Shown: positions 11,071 through 23,860 of the stretch, piece after piece
How positions within the stretch are numbered: the first letter of the stretch is position 1
Layout: each line of letters starts with the position of its first letter
Assembly: GCA_914767715.1 (NCBI GenBank)
Contig: OU612065.1
Coordinates: 11,038,001-11,102,000 of the forward strand
Source of the DNA: Membranipora membranacea
Taxonomy: Eukaryota; Bryozoa; Gymnolaemata; Cheilostomatida; Membraniporidae
Direction of reading: 5' to 3'
DNA length: 64,000 nt
Notes under the pieces: model-generated
Database searches by the model: none
What the model was told of the DNA's origin: nothing
What the model saw: the letters and a program-made list of their open reading frames with translations, nothing else
Made by a program: the position numbers and the translations under genes

Positions 11071-14000
11071 TCATATAGTCAGAGATACCTGATAGTAAAC
11101 TAGATCAGGTGTGTTGGCATCTGGTGTCCACATAAACTGGCCATATCTTGGGTTGTAGGATTCACAGTCTCTGTACAAATCTCTCTTCATTTCTTCGAAA
11201 CACTGATAAACATGTCCATCTGCAATACGTCTGACTGCATCTGATGTGAACTTCCACTCACAGTATGATCCAACTAAAAAGTTAGTAAGCTCAAAGTTAA
11301 GGCGTCCAAAATCAAGCAATTTGGGACACTTAAGCTACTAATTTACACATACAAATTGTCAATCATATTTGAGACTGTTTCATTTCTTCTAGAGAGGCTT
11401 AAACCACTTCTGACACAGCTGGGCTTTGCCCAGAAGAGCCACCAGTCAAATATTTAAATGGAGAGTTGTGGCATCAAAACATCTAGCCAGTAGCTTTTTA
11501 TGGAGCAATCAGGTGCCTTTAAAAGCTTTTAAAGGCACCTGATTGGTCAGGGTCAACTTTTGTCATCACTAATGGTGGATGGCTGGGGAAGAAGATACTC
11601 CCTACATTCTGAGAGCTCATATAACTCCATAAAAAGCTATTGGCTAGATGTTTTGATGCAACAACTATTGTGAAAAAAATTTTGACTGGTGGCTATGCTG
11701 GGCAAAGCCCAGCTGTGGCAGCAGTGGTTTAACTATGCTGCAAGCTCTATATTTTCCTATTAACTTCTTACCTGCAAAATATGTTTGATTTCTTCCAGGG
11801 TAAACGGTTCCGCCACTAGACTGAAACAAATCAAATAATTTGAATTAAAACATTTAAAATGGAATGATTGGTTGAATAAAATGGTGAGGCTCAGTTTGGC
11901 CGAGATTGGTCGTGTATCTGAGCTGTGCATCCTACTCAGATTGCCTGCCATGAGACTAAGCCACATTCTAATACTTTTCAAACATTCTCTTTTAGAAGAC
12001 AGCATAAATATTCAAATCAAACCTGAAAGTAGCCTCCCAAGCTGCTGTTGGTAAAGTAGAATGGATGATACCGTCCTGAAGTAGTAGTAGTATATCCCCC
12101 TGATACATTGAATGTATATGAAACGCCTCGCTGCAGGTGAAGCTCGGGTATCATAATACCATCAATGTACCACGCTATTCCCCATGATGGCAGCCCTTAA
12201 AATCAAAATGCATTTTTGTGTGTGATAAAATTGTGCACATGAGCATTTAAAGGGAATTCATTTCCATCAGTTGGCTATTGTAGCTCAATGGGACTTTGAC
12301 ATACATAATATCTAAAACATTATTATTTCGAGCACCTGTACTTAAGTAGGGATAACTCTCATGTATTGAAGATACTATATCCCTGACGAACCTGTGAGAG
12401 CTGTGTAGCCCTGATCTTGAGCAGACTGGCCTATCTCAGCTGTGAATGTAGTCTTGTTACCAGGTCGACCGTATATGTGATGTGGCTTAAAGTCCGGTTT
12501 AGGAGGTGCTGTTGTAGCAGAACCGCTCAGACTTGGACAATTATTCGCTCGTGTCCTGCCAAAATCTATAGCTTTTTTCTCTATAATGAGAGGTCAGATT
12601 TAAATTTCATCAGTTATTGTAAGCCGAACATGTAATTCTGTGATCTGCACCGTGCATTGCATACTTATGCGGATCAGTAAATCAATTTTGGTGCATATTA
12701 CAATGATTATAACACAGAAACAGAGGACATACCTGCGATGCGTTTGTTTGGGTAATGCTTGGCCGCTTCCTTGTTAGAATTTAGTGGTCCGATTGCCCAA
12801 ACGATTTGTTGTGCTGTACCATTGACCAGATAGTCCTTATCAGCCATGTGATCTAAAATGGAGGAGAGTGTAATACTTATCATAGTTTTTGGAAGTCAAA
12901 TACATCCGCAATCATTATTAAGTGAAGAGACAACGACAGCTAGTGTCCATTAAGCTGTATCATATCCAAAAAGACATCAACATAATAGTAATTTATTGTA
13001 ACTGAACCAAACCTCTGGAAATGAGTGTTCTGCTGTATCTCACATAGACGATACCATCAGTGACCTTGGCTGACAGCAGTTTCACATTGTTGGTGGCATC
13101 AGGGCAGACTCCACGTCCTCTACCATTGCACTGTCAAAAGAAATTATCAAATTATTCATGAGGAAATTGTGGTAGAGTTTCTGCTGTTCAAAGATTTGGT
13201 AATTTGCAAAATTATTGCTCCTACCAGGACTGCTTGTACTATATATGGCTATATATATATATATATATACATATCAATACCTGACTATAGCCATTGATGT
13301 AATAGTCTATAGCTCGAGCTCTATGATTCTCTTTAAAGTCGCAGACCACGATATCCGCTCCCATCATTCTGTAGGTAGTCAAACTTCCACTGAAACCGAA
13401 TGCCATGTAATCTGTGTTGCGATCTATAGCGAAAGGCCAGTGATACATAGATATTGTATGCGTTTCACATGCTCAGAAAATCTTGCTTTAAATGCTGACA
13501 CTTCTCTGTTGGAGGTTCTGTGATACCAAATGAAAAGTCTATGCGTTTTCTACCCTTACAAAAAATGAGGATAACTCCCAGTAGTGTTTGGTTTTGTGTG
13601 ACTACCACCCCTCTCACCCTGCTACTACTGGGGCCCTTAACACACCATGGTTGGCTAAACATAGACTTTGGGTTTTGCTATGAAGGGCATATGCTTCAAA
13701 TATCACAAATAGGGTTATGCTACCTGAATTATTTATCACATACCAATCATTCCAGCTAATTCGAACGCAATCTCATCTCCAGTAACTTTCCATGAAATTT
13801 GTAGTTCATTACTCAGAGGTTCACAGTTCATTTCTTCAATACCTACAAAAAATCAAAATTATATCTAAAGAAACAGTTCAGGCGTCCTTTTCTTAATGAG
13901 AACAGACAAGATGAGTGTAAACTCGCTACATGCTCTAGATCACATAAATAGATAGATAGCACCACATCTCATCTAACTCACCAGGTTCTTCATACTCTGG

Positions 14001-17000
14001 TACATTCAATGTGTCTGGAAAGTGAACCTCTCCCAAGTTCAAGTCAAACAGAAGATCATACATGCTCAACCATTTCAAGTCATGTATGGATATATCATAC
14101 GGAAGAGTCAGTATGATGTCTTTGTTAACATATACTCCAGGCTGGGCACTAAAATAAAATTTCTAATCTATCAGAAAAAGCAAATATTCATAGGAGTCGA
14201 AGTTTTAAGGCACATGCTTGCTCAAGGTGGAAAACCACATTTGGTATAAGTAGAATGGATTCCAAAGTGATAAGCAGAGAAAATCAACTGAGGCCTCAAT
14301 TATGTGATATGATTTGAGTTACTGCTCTATAACTCAGATCCAGTCTGCAGAGGAGTCTATGAAGTAATGAAACCAAACATTATTTACTTTTATTTTAGTT
14401 GATGTGTGCACGCACAGGGTTAAAAAAGCGCATCGATTCTAATCTTGGATGGATTGAAATAAAACCTGAATGCTCAGATCATTTATTACCTTATTCCATT
14501 TTCATCAGGTATTTTCCCGTATGGAAGAGTTTGTGATTGAATGCTGTCAGTAGTTCCAACATAGAAGAATGCATCTGTGAACAAAAGATAGTAGATAACA
14601 GATCAAATATCGTTTTCTAGACAGTTGGCCAGAGTGAGGAAGTTCTAGGTTCTTGATTGGCCCACAATATCAGTATATCACTTGAACTATAAATTACTTA
14701 TACCAAATATAATACTGTGTGTAATGTAAACTGGCATCACAGGTCCAAAAGGTTATTCACAAAGTAAAAATTGGGACAAATACCAAACAAGTGAAATAGG
14801 GCTCGTTTAAATTGCCAGATTTGAGAGTGGATGCAACCCTATCAAGCTTCCTAGTAGCTTTTGTCGTACTCAAGCAAACCAGCCTAATGTAAAAGACAAA
14901 TTGAATTATATTTAATATACCTGTAACCTGAACTTACCAGGTGCCAGGCCGTCATAATTGAAAGATTTAATTTCAATCTGTCTATCATTTAGTACTGTGA
15001 CATTACCAGAGGACACTCCATGAAAATAAGATGCAAACTGTCCAATTGTTTTTGGTTCAGGGATGACAATGTCTAAATAAATAAAAAAAGCCATGGATTT
15101 TATTATTGAATTGTGACAAGTGGAAGCAGAGAAAAATTTTGAATTAAGGCAATCTACTGTATAGCTGAGTGGCTTCCTAAAGTGGTCTAGCCGTGACAAA
15201 AGTGGGGATGGATCAAAGGATATTCAATAGCGGATATGATTTTAACCAACCTTCATACACTGGTACATTTAAACTCTCGGGAAAGAAAACTTCACCAAAG
15301 TTATGATCATAGGTGATACAGTACATGCTCAGCCATTTTAAGTCATGCATGGAAATAGCAGATGGCAGAGTCAGTATGATATCCTTGTTTGAGTATGCTT
15401 CAGCTTTTCTGTCACTGAAACAGGAAGAAACATGAAAGAAATCTGCTCGGGTAACATTTCCTTCTCTTTATAATTCTTGTGTCAATGAAGAAGATCTAAC
15501 TGAAGGTTAGACATGAGGTTTTTTAAGGAGAACCCTTGGCTCTATGACAGTGTAATATTGGGACGGCTTTTTACCTGATTCCATTTTCATCGGGTATTTT
15601 GCCATACGGTATGAGCTGTCTCCCAACACTGCCTGTTACCCCAACATAAAAGAAGGCATCTGAAAAATAAAGGGAAACTCATATGTACTTTTATGATCAA
15701 GTCATGTCAATCCGATCCTAAACACCATCAGACTAAAAAATGGCAAAGTGCAGTTTGTGCATATTGCCTTCAAGGTGGAAAAAGGTTCCATTAACCACGA
15801 TACAGGATTATGCATGATGTATTTAGAATATATAAAGTCTGCTTACAGAAAACTTAGAGATATCTATACATGTTGTACAGACTGAAACACCAATGATAAA
15901 ACATGCATAGATTTAATTTCACCTTATCAATTAATGCAAACATCTTACAAATGTTTGAGAGAGACGAGAATCACATACCTGGTCCCTGGCCATCATAATT
16001 GAAAGATTTGATTTCAATCTGTCTATCATTTAGTACTGTGACATTGCCAGAAGACACCCGATGTGCATGAGTGGAAAACTGTCCGATTATCTGTGGTTCA
16101 GGGACAACAGTGTCTAAAAATTAAAGATATTTATTAGATTGCTGAGCTATATCTCTATGTGGTCTGGCTATAAAAAAATAATTTTGATAATCTAAGGAGA
16201 AGTAGATAAACAGATTTTGAATAGTAGAGATAATTTTGACCAACCTTCATATACAGGTACATTTAAACTCTCAGGAAAGAAAACTTCACCAAAGTTATGA
16301 TCATAGGTGATACAGTACATGCTCAGCCATTTTAAGTCATGTATGGAGATATCAGATGGCAGAGTCAGTATGATATCCTTGTCTGAGTATGCTCCAGCTT
16401 TGCTGTCACTGAAAGAGAAATAGACATGAAAGAAATGTGCTCGGGTGACATTTCCCTCTCTTTACACTTTGTGTGTCAATCAAAGCGATCTAAAGGGTCG
16501 TTCTGAATGATAGAAGAACTTTAAAATCATGCTTGGCGCTATGAAAGTGTACTTGTTGGAACAGGATTCTGCATAATTTTACAAGCATCATTAAACATTG
16601 CGCTACAAAGAAAAATACAGCAGAACTTTGGTGGCGTCTTTTATACCTGATTCCATTTTCATCTGGTATTTTGCCATACGGTATGAGCTGTCTCCCAACA
16701 TTGCCTGTTGTCCCGACATAGAAGAATGCGTCTGTAAAATAAAGGGAAAACTCACATGTACTTTGATGATCAAGTCATGTCAATCTTATGACAGACATCA
16801 TCAGACTGAAAAATGGAAAGGTGCCAGTTTATGCACGTTGCTTTGCGTTCCAGGTGAATAAAGGTTTCTATATGTAGTCTGTGTACAGAGCACTTAGGGT
16901 TATCTATACATGTTGTACAGGCTGAAACACATATGATAAAACCTTTACAGATTTATAATCCTTCTTATCAATTATTGCAACCATCTGACAAATGTTTGAG

Positions 17001-19944
17001 AAAGACAAAAATCACATACCTGGTCCATGGCCATCATAATTGAAAGATTTAATTTCAATCTGTCTATCATTTAGTACTGTGACATTGCCAGAAGACACCC
17101 GATGTGCATGAGTGGAAAACTGTCCTATTATCTGTGGTTCAGGGACAACAGTGTCTAAAAATTAAAGAAATTTATTAGATTGCTGAGCTAATAAATCTAA
17201 GCTAATGATCCTGATAATCTAAGGAGAAGAATATAAACAGATTTTGAATAGTAGAGATAATTTTGACCAACCTTCATATACAGGTACATTTAAACTCTCG
17301 GGAAAGAAAACTTCACCAAAGTTATGATCATAGGTGATACAGTACATGCTCAGCCATTTTAAGTCATGTATGGAGATATCAGATGGCAGAGTCAGTATGA
17401 TATCCTTGTTTGAGTATGCTCCAGCTTTTCTGTCACTGAAACAGGAAGAAACATTAAAGAAATCTGCTCAGGTGACATTTCCTTCTTTTTATACTTTGTG
17501 GGTCAATGAAAGAGATCTAAAGCATCGTTATGCGAGGTGAATTATAAAATCATGCTTGGCGCTATGGGAGTGTATTTTTTTGTTAGAATAGGATTCCGCA
17601 CAATTTTACGAGCATCATTAGGCACTGCTCTATTAAAATACAATGCAGAGCTTTTGTGCTGCTTTTATTACCTGATTCCATTTTCATCAGGTATTTTTCC
17701 ATACGGTATGAGCTGTCTCCCAACACTGTCTGTTATCCCAACATAAAAGAAGGCATCTATAAAATAAAAGGAAACTCACATGGACATTGATGATCAGATT
17801 ATGTCAATCTAGAATTAAATGGCGCCAGCTGAAATGTCATCGATTTCAAAATCACCTAATCACGAAGGAATCATTGGCAAATTAAAAAATGCAATTTTGT
17901 AAAATGAATACAAGTAACGCTTCATTACTTGCATAGAAAGAAAAGCAATTGTACATTAATTAGACAACTTAGTCAAGTAGCCACGGTCTGGTTGACATCA
18001 AAATGCTTGAGATAACAGTACTTGTGGCACCATGCAAGAAGTTATATAAAACTCTTCAAGGATGTACAGGGATGGGGATATCTTGCTTGCCCCATACTTG
18101 CCTAACACAGAAAAGTCAGGTAGTGGCCAAGGTCTAGAATCTATTATGGGTATTATCGACTTAACAGTGTTATTTAAATTTTGTCTTGAAGCAAAGAAGC
18201 ATTACAAAAAGGAGTTAGAGAAGCCGATGATTAGAGTGCCGCTATTATGACTGTGTGTCGTCGGACTCTCACCTGTCTCCATTTTCATCTGGGATTTTGC
18301 CATAAGGTGAGTTCTGGAGCTGTACTCTGTCCGTGATTCCAACGTAAAAAAAGGCATCTATAAAAACGGAGATGTCTGAACGTGTTTGAATTTTAGAAAA
18401 CTGGAAACTATTTTAAATCACTCATCAATCCTAGTCTGAGCCCCCCAGACTTTTGCCCCTCGCCCGACGGCCCCCATCCTTTATTTATTGGAACTTGCTG
18501 TAAACTCTCTTAATCCTTGATTTGACAGATAGGAAAATTGGGAGCAAGCTGTTATTTCAAAAGAATTTTACAGGGTTTATTTTCGAAAGGTTTTGGCAAG
18601 CACCAATGTGCCATAGCTCAAGATATATGATCTCTTACCTGGACCCTGGCCATCATAGTAGAATGATTTAATCATTATCTGTCTATCGTTGAGAACTGTA
18701 ACAGCCTCCGAGGATACTCTATGAGCCCTGCTCCTAAATTGCCCAACCGCATGTGGTGCAGGGGACACAAACCCAAGTGGAATATCTACACCTCCCTCTT
18801 CACTCGACTGTGAAACACACATCAACACCTGAACATTTGTCTTCAATAGTCATGACAGAACTCTTAGAATATGAAGCAAAAATAAGTAAAAGTTTGATGT
18901 GGCCTGTCTTGACAAGCATTGTTTGATGGGGATAAAGCTTGTCATGACACGCTAAGTTCAATGGTAGTTTAGAGATTTCAGGAACCTAGAAGAGACAATT
19001 ATCAATACCTGTTACTTTTTCAACAGTTTTATGGCAACTCACATCAGACATTGGGCATGAGATTACAAGCCTGGTATAGTCGCTTATAACAGCATCTGAA
19101 GGTATCTGTACTGTTATATCTTCGCCTGAATAACTCTTTGACAGCATTCTGTAAAAAAAAAACGATGAATATATAAGGATCACATCACATATCGAGCATC
19201 ATTCTCTACATAGTTCTAAAAAGCTACTCAGATAATAACATGAGATTGTCAAACAATCCCCTTCCTCACCGAGACTGAAACCACTGAAAAGTTATGTTGA
19301 GTTGTACCTTTATCTGCACTTGTACTACTTTACGAAGAGGTGGGTACATTACATTACATTACAAGTTTTTTGTCATTAAAAATTTGCTTTGTTTCAACAC
19401 CTCTCTGGATTTTTATTGTGTAGCACACTACTTTATTAGTTTCTTTAATCATGTTACAAATTTTAGCAGCAAGAAAAGAAACCATCATACTGACCTTGTG
19501 TTGTACAGATTGGTGAGAGGGTCTCGAGTTACATTAGTACCTGATAATGAGCTTCGTACTAGCTTAATAGTGGAACCTGGGAAATACATTACAACTGATA
19601 GCACCAAAACTATAATTGTGCACAGGTTGCTAATGATATGCAGTCATTGGGAATCAACAAAAAGGAACCAAAAATAATTAAATCTTAAGAAAATACCTTG
19701 ATCGTTATATACAAATGATCATTGCACGGGATAAACACTTACAGTTTCCAACGGTTACATAGGTGAAATTTATTATCTGGATTGTGTTGTTATTTATGGC
19801 ATAGACATCTCCGGATATGGTGGAGTTTTCACCCCAGTCTGATGATATTATCTTTCCATAGTATTGCCCGGACACTCCTTCCAATAACACTGTATACATA
19901 AGAAGAACAATCAGCCATATCAGTCGAACAATAACTGACGCCAT
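11071..19944 (-). CDS. five-DM13 plus DOMON secreted protein, Skeletor-like
   Basis: Model (minus, 5' to 3'): 19944-19743, 19609-19495, 19148-19009; 18797(or 18807)-18639, 18357-18273, 17435-17272; 17154-17020, 16731-16647, 16408-16245; 16113-15979, 15659-15575, 15414-15251; 15072-14938, 14574-14490, 14148-13982; 13842-13744, 13423-13281, 13130-13013, 12852-12733, 12556-12392, 12195-12023, 11820-11772, 11273-11071. It sums to 3,090 nt, about 1,029 residues. Residues ~1-30 form a hydrophobic signal peptide (MASVIVRLIWLIVLLMYTVL). DM13 modules lie at about 30-152 (divergent), 153-288, 289-416, 417-544 and 545-673, and DOMON at about 674-833 (DYMAFGFSG, GADIVVCDF). A Thr/Pro linker and a Skeletor-type tail (WGIAWYIDG, WTPDANTPDLVYYQ) follow. 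Known of the families: DM13 is a proposed redox domain, and DOMON binds haem or sugar. An extracellular role is inferred. Family members usually carry a short Cys/His motif after VYYQ; here a stop follows within five codons, so one 3' exon may be missing. Confidence 0.85.
11399..11732. mobile_element. fold-back MITE with TTAA target duplication (piggyBac type)
   Basis: The element runs 11403-11728, flanked by TTAA at 11399-11402 and 11729-11732. Termini are ACCACTTCTGACACAGCTGG and its near-exact inverse. Inner arms are also inverted (ATCTAGCCAGTAGCTTTTTATGGAG against CTCCATAAAAAGCTATTGGCTAGAT), and the centre is the palindrome AGGTGCCTTTAAAAGCTTTTAAAGGCACCT. It sits in the last intron of the DM13-DOMON gene. 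The paralogous intron at 5681-5700 (AGAGAGGCTCAACTATGCTT) lacks it. TTAA is the known piggyBac target. Confidence 0.9.
17672..18357 (-). other. two alternative DM13 middle exons (18273-18357 and 17672-17756)
   Basis: Both exons are 85 nt, start in phase 1, end in phase 2 and encode the DM13 middle segment (DAFFYVGIT...YGKIPDENG). No N- or C-segment exon lies between them. Joining both would shift the frame and soon reach TGA, so only one can be used per mRNA. Either they are mutually exclusive exons, or a deletion removed the C exon of one module and the N exon of the next. The 515-bp spacer has no DM13 similarity. Splice sites of both look good. Confidence 0.65.
18903..18949. repeat. short hairpin repeat, copy 1 (CTGTCTTGACAAGC family)
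   Basis: CCTGTCTTGACAAGC is followed after ~20 nt by GCTTGTCATGACA. The same unit recurs at 36310-36374 and 37960-38025. It lies in an intron of the DM13-DOMON gene. Confidence 0.7.
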
Positions 19945-20101
19945 CTTCAGCTAAACAGACCAAAATCCCTTCGGAAAATACTTTTTCTTAAAAATCAGAA
20001 TGAAAATAGTTAAAGAATATATATGAGAAATCAGAATGAAAATAGTTAAAGATTATATAATGAAATACATGTATACATATTATACTATTATCGATACGCA
20101 C

Positions 20102-20210
20102 CCAAAACAGCAACTATGTTCAGCAGAATAACATAATACTTCATGTTGTTGTAATGAGATAAAGTGAGAGAATGGTAACAAATAACAACACATAGCTTTA
20201 TATACCCAAG
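20102..20210 (-). promoter_or_regulatory. orphan TATA promoter and signal-peptide exon
   Basis: The TATATAAA box (complement of 20198-20205) precedes ATG at 20144. The 43-nt exon 20144-20102 encodes MKYYVILLNIVAVLG and ends in phase 1 at GTGCGT, the same length, phase and donor as exon 1 of the plus-strand DM13 gene. The next exon downstream (19944) has its own ATG and does not continue this frame. The cassette could be an alternative start spliced to a later phase-1 DM13 exon, or a leftover of a deleted gene. Confidence 0.65.
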
Positions 20211-22473
20211 TGACACGACTCATTGAATCCAACTTCCTCATCTCATGAAAGTTTCGTTTTCATGGCTTGTGCTTTGCTTTGTTAGGGACTTGGCAGCCCT
20301 TAAAGTTGTTTACAATATTTCGCAAAGGCCATGTTACTTAGTTTGTTTGTTTGTTATGATGAAGATAGAATTAAAGAAATATGAGTAAATCATATCCGTA
20401 ATTGACACCATCTGTGGAAGATATATTATTATGTCCTTTTAACACCATTCAGGTTGTTTGACTGTTATCGTCGCAGTTCAACAGATGGTTGTGAGCCTGC
20501 CATCACTGACCCAATGTCTAAATGGAAAACAACTTTTTGATGTGAATGTGATACTATGGAGCAATCTGAAAACAATATGCGAACACTAATTGTGATGTAC
20601 ATAAGTTCAGCAGGCTTTAAAATTGTTGATATGAGCAAATAAATAATAAATAGGCATTATTATTTGCTTTGTTCCCTTGGTCTACGAGAGTACGAGCTTA
20701 GCCATGTCTTATCTCAGATTAGTCCAGTCCACAGCAGATTGTGTTCAAGTTTCAGCCAGCGATCTCTGATCATGAAAACAGATGCAAATTTCTTTGGCAA
20801 ACTGAGAGGTGACCGCTCAGTTCGATCTAGCTCCAACCCAGAATGCCCATTGAGACAAAGTGATCGACACTCATTTTTCAATGAATTGAAGTAGTTCAGT
20901 GTTTGATAAAGAATGCTAAACATTCAGCGTATTATCATTAAGCATAGCACTTTTACAGCCTTTCTAATACAGGTTCTGGTCCCTGTGAGTTAGTTGAGTA
21001 AGGGCAGGTAACTCTGACAAAATTACTTTTGTGAAACTCAAACCAGGGAGTCCCAAACTCCCTGGTCAAACTACAGGCTGAAAGAATGAACCTCAGGACC
21101 GCAGTTAGAGTTATAGTCGCAAGTCAACTTCTCATAAGTTCAAATCAAATTGAAAGCTATAAAGATATTATTAGGCAGAGCCTAGACAACAGTCCCAGAT
21201 GATACATCAATGATTAAAAGCCCTTCAAGTCAGGTAGGATAGAGGATAGGGTGTACTACCAGCTCCAGCCAGAAGCAGCCAGCTGTAATCACACAAAAAA
21301 AACTAATCTATTAGGGTGGGCCATAAATGTAACAAAATTGATACTCCATTAATCGGAATAAAAATTGGCCGAAATACATTCAGGACTTTTATTCCTTCAG
21401 GAATGTGCAGTAATCCTCCACGGTAGGAGCAATTGTTATTTGAGATTCGTCCTCCTTTGACACACCTATTTTACATGTGGTTGGAGCGTATGTGTGGCCT
21501 TTTCTTTGTCAAAACTTTTTGGACATTATAGTAATTTGCAAAATTTTAAAAATTTTGGGGTCATACTACATCTCAGTGCCTTGTAGGGGCAGGTGATCAA
21601 ATAACATGCCTACGTTCAACTTTCTAGGGTTTAAATGGGCTGGCACTCGAACACATTGCCTCTCATATCACCCGTGAAAACCTAAAATTCTCCACAACGT
21701 TGCTTCAATTGCAAATAATAAAACTTTAGATTACAGAGCCAATGTTCACACATTTGTACTCATTGGCATGCTTGGGGCTGTAACAGTAAACATCACCAAT
21801 GCTTTTTTTGTAATCATAACTGTAAGGCAAAATTCAATTTCTATTTTTATGATTCTAACTGTGATACATATATTATCATGACACAACAAGTTAAATTATG
21901 TTTCTTTAGCTTGTGTTTTTGATGAGAAGAGTGTTAAAATGTTTAGCAATATTTACTTTCAGCAAAACAAGAATCTTCTTAGATTTTTCTTCCAAATAAA
22001 AAGAAAAAAATCACAATGTAAGAAAGTTTATTTCTCGATTAAACTAGTTAGTTATAGTATATTCAATGACAGTTCGCGTGAATACTTCTGCTAAATGGAT
22101 CTGCATTTTACTGCATCATTCTGATAATACTTCTTTATGATGGCTGGTTAGTCACTCTTTTCCGGCAATTACCATGATGACTGCTTTCGCAATTTTGCTA
22201 AAACTTAATAGAATGATAAGCATTAATAACAATTTATATATACTGAAATGTAGATTTGTAAGGTTGCGGTAAACATAATAATATTTTGATTCAGAAGAAA
22301 TACTTATTATTGTCATATTGAAGCACGTTTATAGCAGGTTTTGATAATAACATTGCACTTCAAATCATGTTTTGAGTTGTTTGAGTTAAATGTTGAGCAG
22401 GTCTGGATCAGCAGAGAAAAGAACCAGTAGGGTTTGTTCGAGTTATCCAGTATGTATGTTGAGTTATCAGGGT
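20211..22473. other. gene-poor spacer
   Basis: No supported gene. There is a perfect small hairpin, ACCAGGGAGT/ACTCCCTGGT with a 5-nt loop, at 21042-21066. The 69-76 codon ORFs on opposite strands at 20664-20923 overlap each other and show no family similarity. Confidence 0.4.
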
Positions 22474-23860
22474 TTAAGCTATCCAAGATCTACTGTACTT
22501 ACATGCTCGCACCTGACTTCCTCGAGAACTGTACTTTGGGACATTCAAGGTTTTGGGAAAGAAAACTTCACCAAAGTTTTCCGTTTCATCGATACAGTAA
22601 TAGCTTAACCATTTCAGGTTATGTATGGAGATACCAGAAGGCAGAGTCAGTACGAGATTCTTGTTCACATATGCTCCTGGTTGGGCGCTGAAATTAAGAT
22701 TTTGACCGATGAAAAAAACCTTCTCAAGCAGAAGAGATTGAGAATAGTAAAGTGGATACCTGAAAATCAACGCTAAAGTAGGTAAAGTAGCGCTTCAATT
22801 TGCTAAGAAGAAAGTTGCCACAGCTTAATACTAAATGGTTTGGACCAAATGATCATGTCTTATTTGTAAACAGCGACGGCATTAATTTAACCAAACACAT
22901 TGATTTTGATGGTAGTTTAGTCATGATTGAAAAAGAGATGCTCCAACTTAGTATTACCTTGACCCATTTTCATCAGGGATTTTACCATATGGAGGACTTT
23001 GTATTTTAACTTTGTCAGTCGTTCCGACATACCAGAATGCATCTGTGAACATAAGAAAGTACGACAGATGTATAATCAGTTTTGGCCATGCTGTTTAGAC
23101 TGAGAAAGTAGACACCTTTAGTTTCTTAATTCAGGCTGCTAAGCATATGAGTAGAACAAACATTGTGCTGAGATCTGTGCAAATTTCTTTCTTTTGCCTG
23201 CTATAAGCACCAATTTTTCATCCGCTACAGATTATATGATAAACAATATTTAATTGTTAAGCTGCATTATTTTTGATGGGATTATTTACAGATCGGTCAG
23301 CTCAGTACAGCTGATGGCTGAAACTATGTTTGCCCATTCAACTCTACCCCTCAAATTTGAGGCATTTACTAAATTTAATTAAATTGTCTGTAATTTGAAC
23401 ACACCAGGTGCCAGGCCATCATAGTTGAAGGATTTAACCAGTATCTGCCTCTCATTTAGTACCCACACATCGCCAGAAGAGACTCCATGATTGAAGGACG
23501 AAAACTGTCCAAGATTCTTGGGCTGCCCTCCATAGTAGTTGCTTCCTAAAAACAAACATTTAGTGCAAACATATAAACAAAAAGAGTGATTTTGAATTTA
23601 ATTTGTATACCAAGTTTACAAATTGATAGGGAAAAAATTTTCAAGCTAGATGGAAGAACAGATTTTTCTGAAGAAAACTTAACAAGATTACTTATATTAA
23701 CTCAAAAATAATATTCTAAGGTCAATTTAATGGTTCAAAAAAAGAACCAGAAAAAATCCATATTATATTGTAAGTTATTACATAATACATACTGCAAATA
23801 CCTTTATCCCTACTTACCCAAAACAGCAACTATGTTTAGAAGAATCAGACAATACTTCAT
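22474..23860 (-). CDS. secreted single-DM13 protein
   Basis: Four exons (minus): 23860-23818, 23545-23405, 23042-22958 and about 22690-22474. Exon 1 is the signal peptide MKYCLILLNIVAVLG, ending in phase 1. Exons 2-4 give one complete DM13 domain: GVSSGDVWVLNERQ, AFWYVGTTDKV, YGKIPDENG, then LSYYC with the conserved cysteine and GEVFFPKTLNVP. The reading frame stops at TAA after a short tail (SRSWIA). The predicted product is about 160 residues. It is the intact counterpart of the plus-strand copy at 8.0 kb; both share 3' flanking sequence in inverted orientation. A stand-alone secreted DM13 protein is inferred to act outside the cell or in the secretory pathway. The substrate is unknown. Confidence 0.8.

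Noticed and set aside
17272-17540. Plus-strand ORF resembling a protein over DM13 exons
   Set aside because: It is the antisense of the minus-strand module 2 C-segment exon, whose splice sites and frame match its paralogues.
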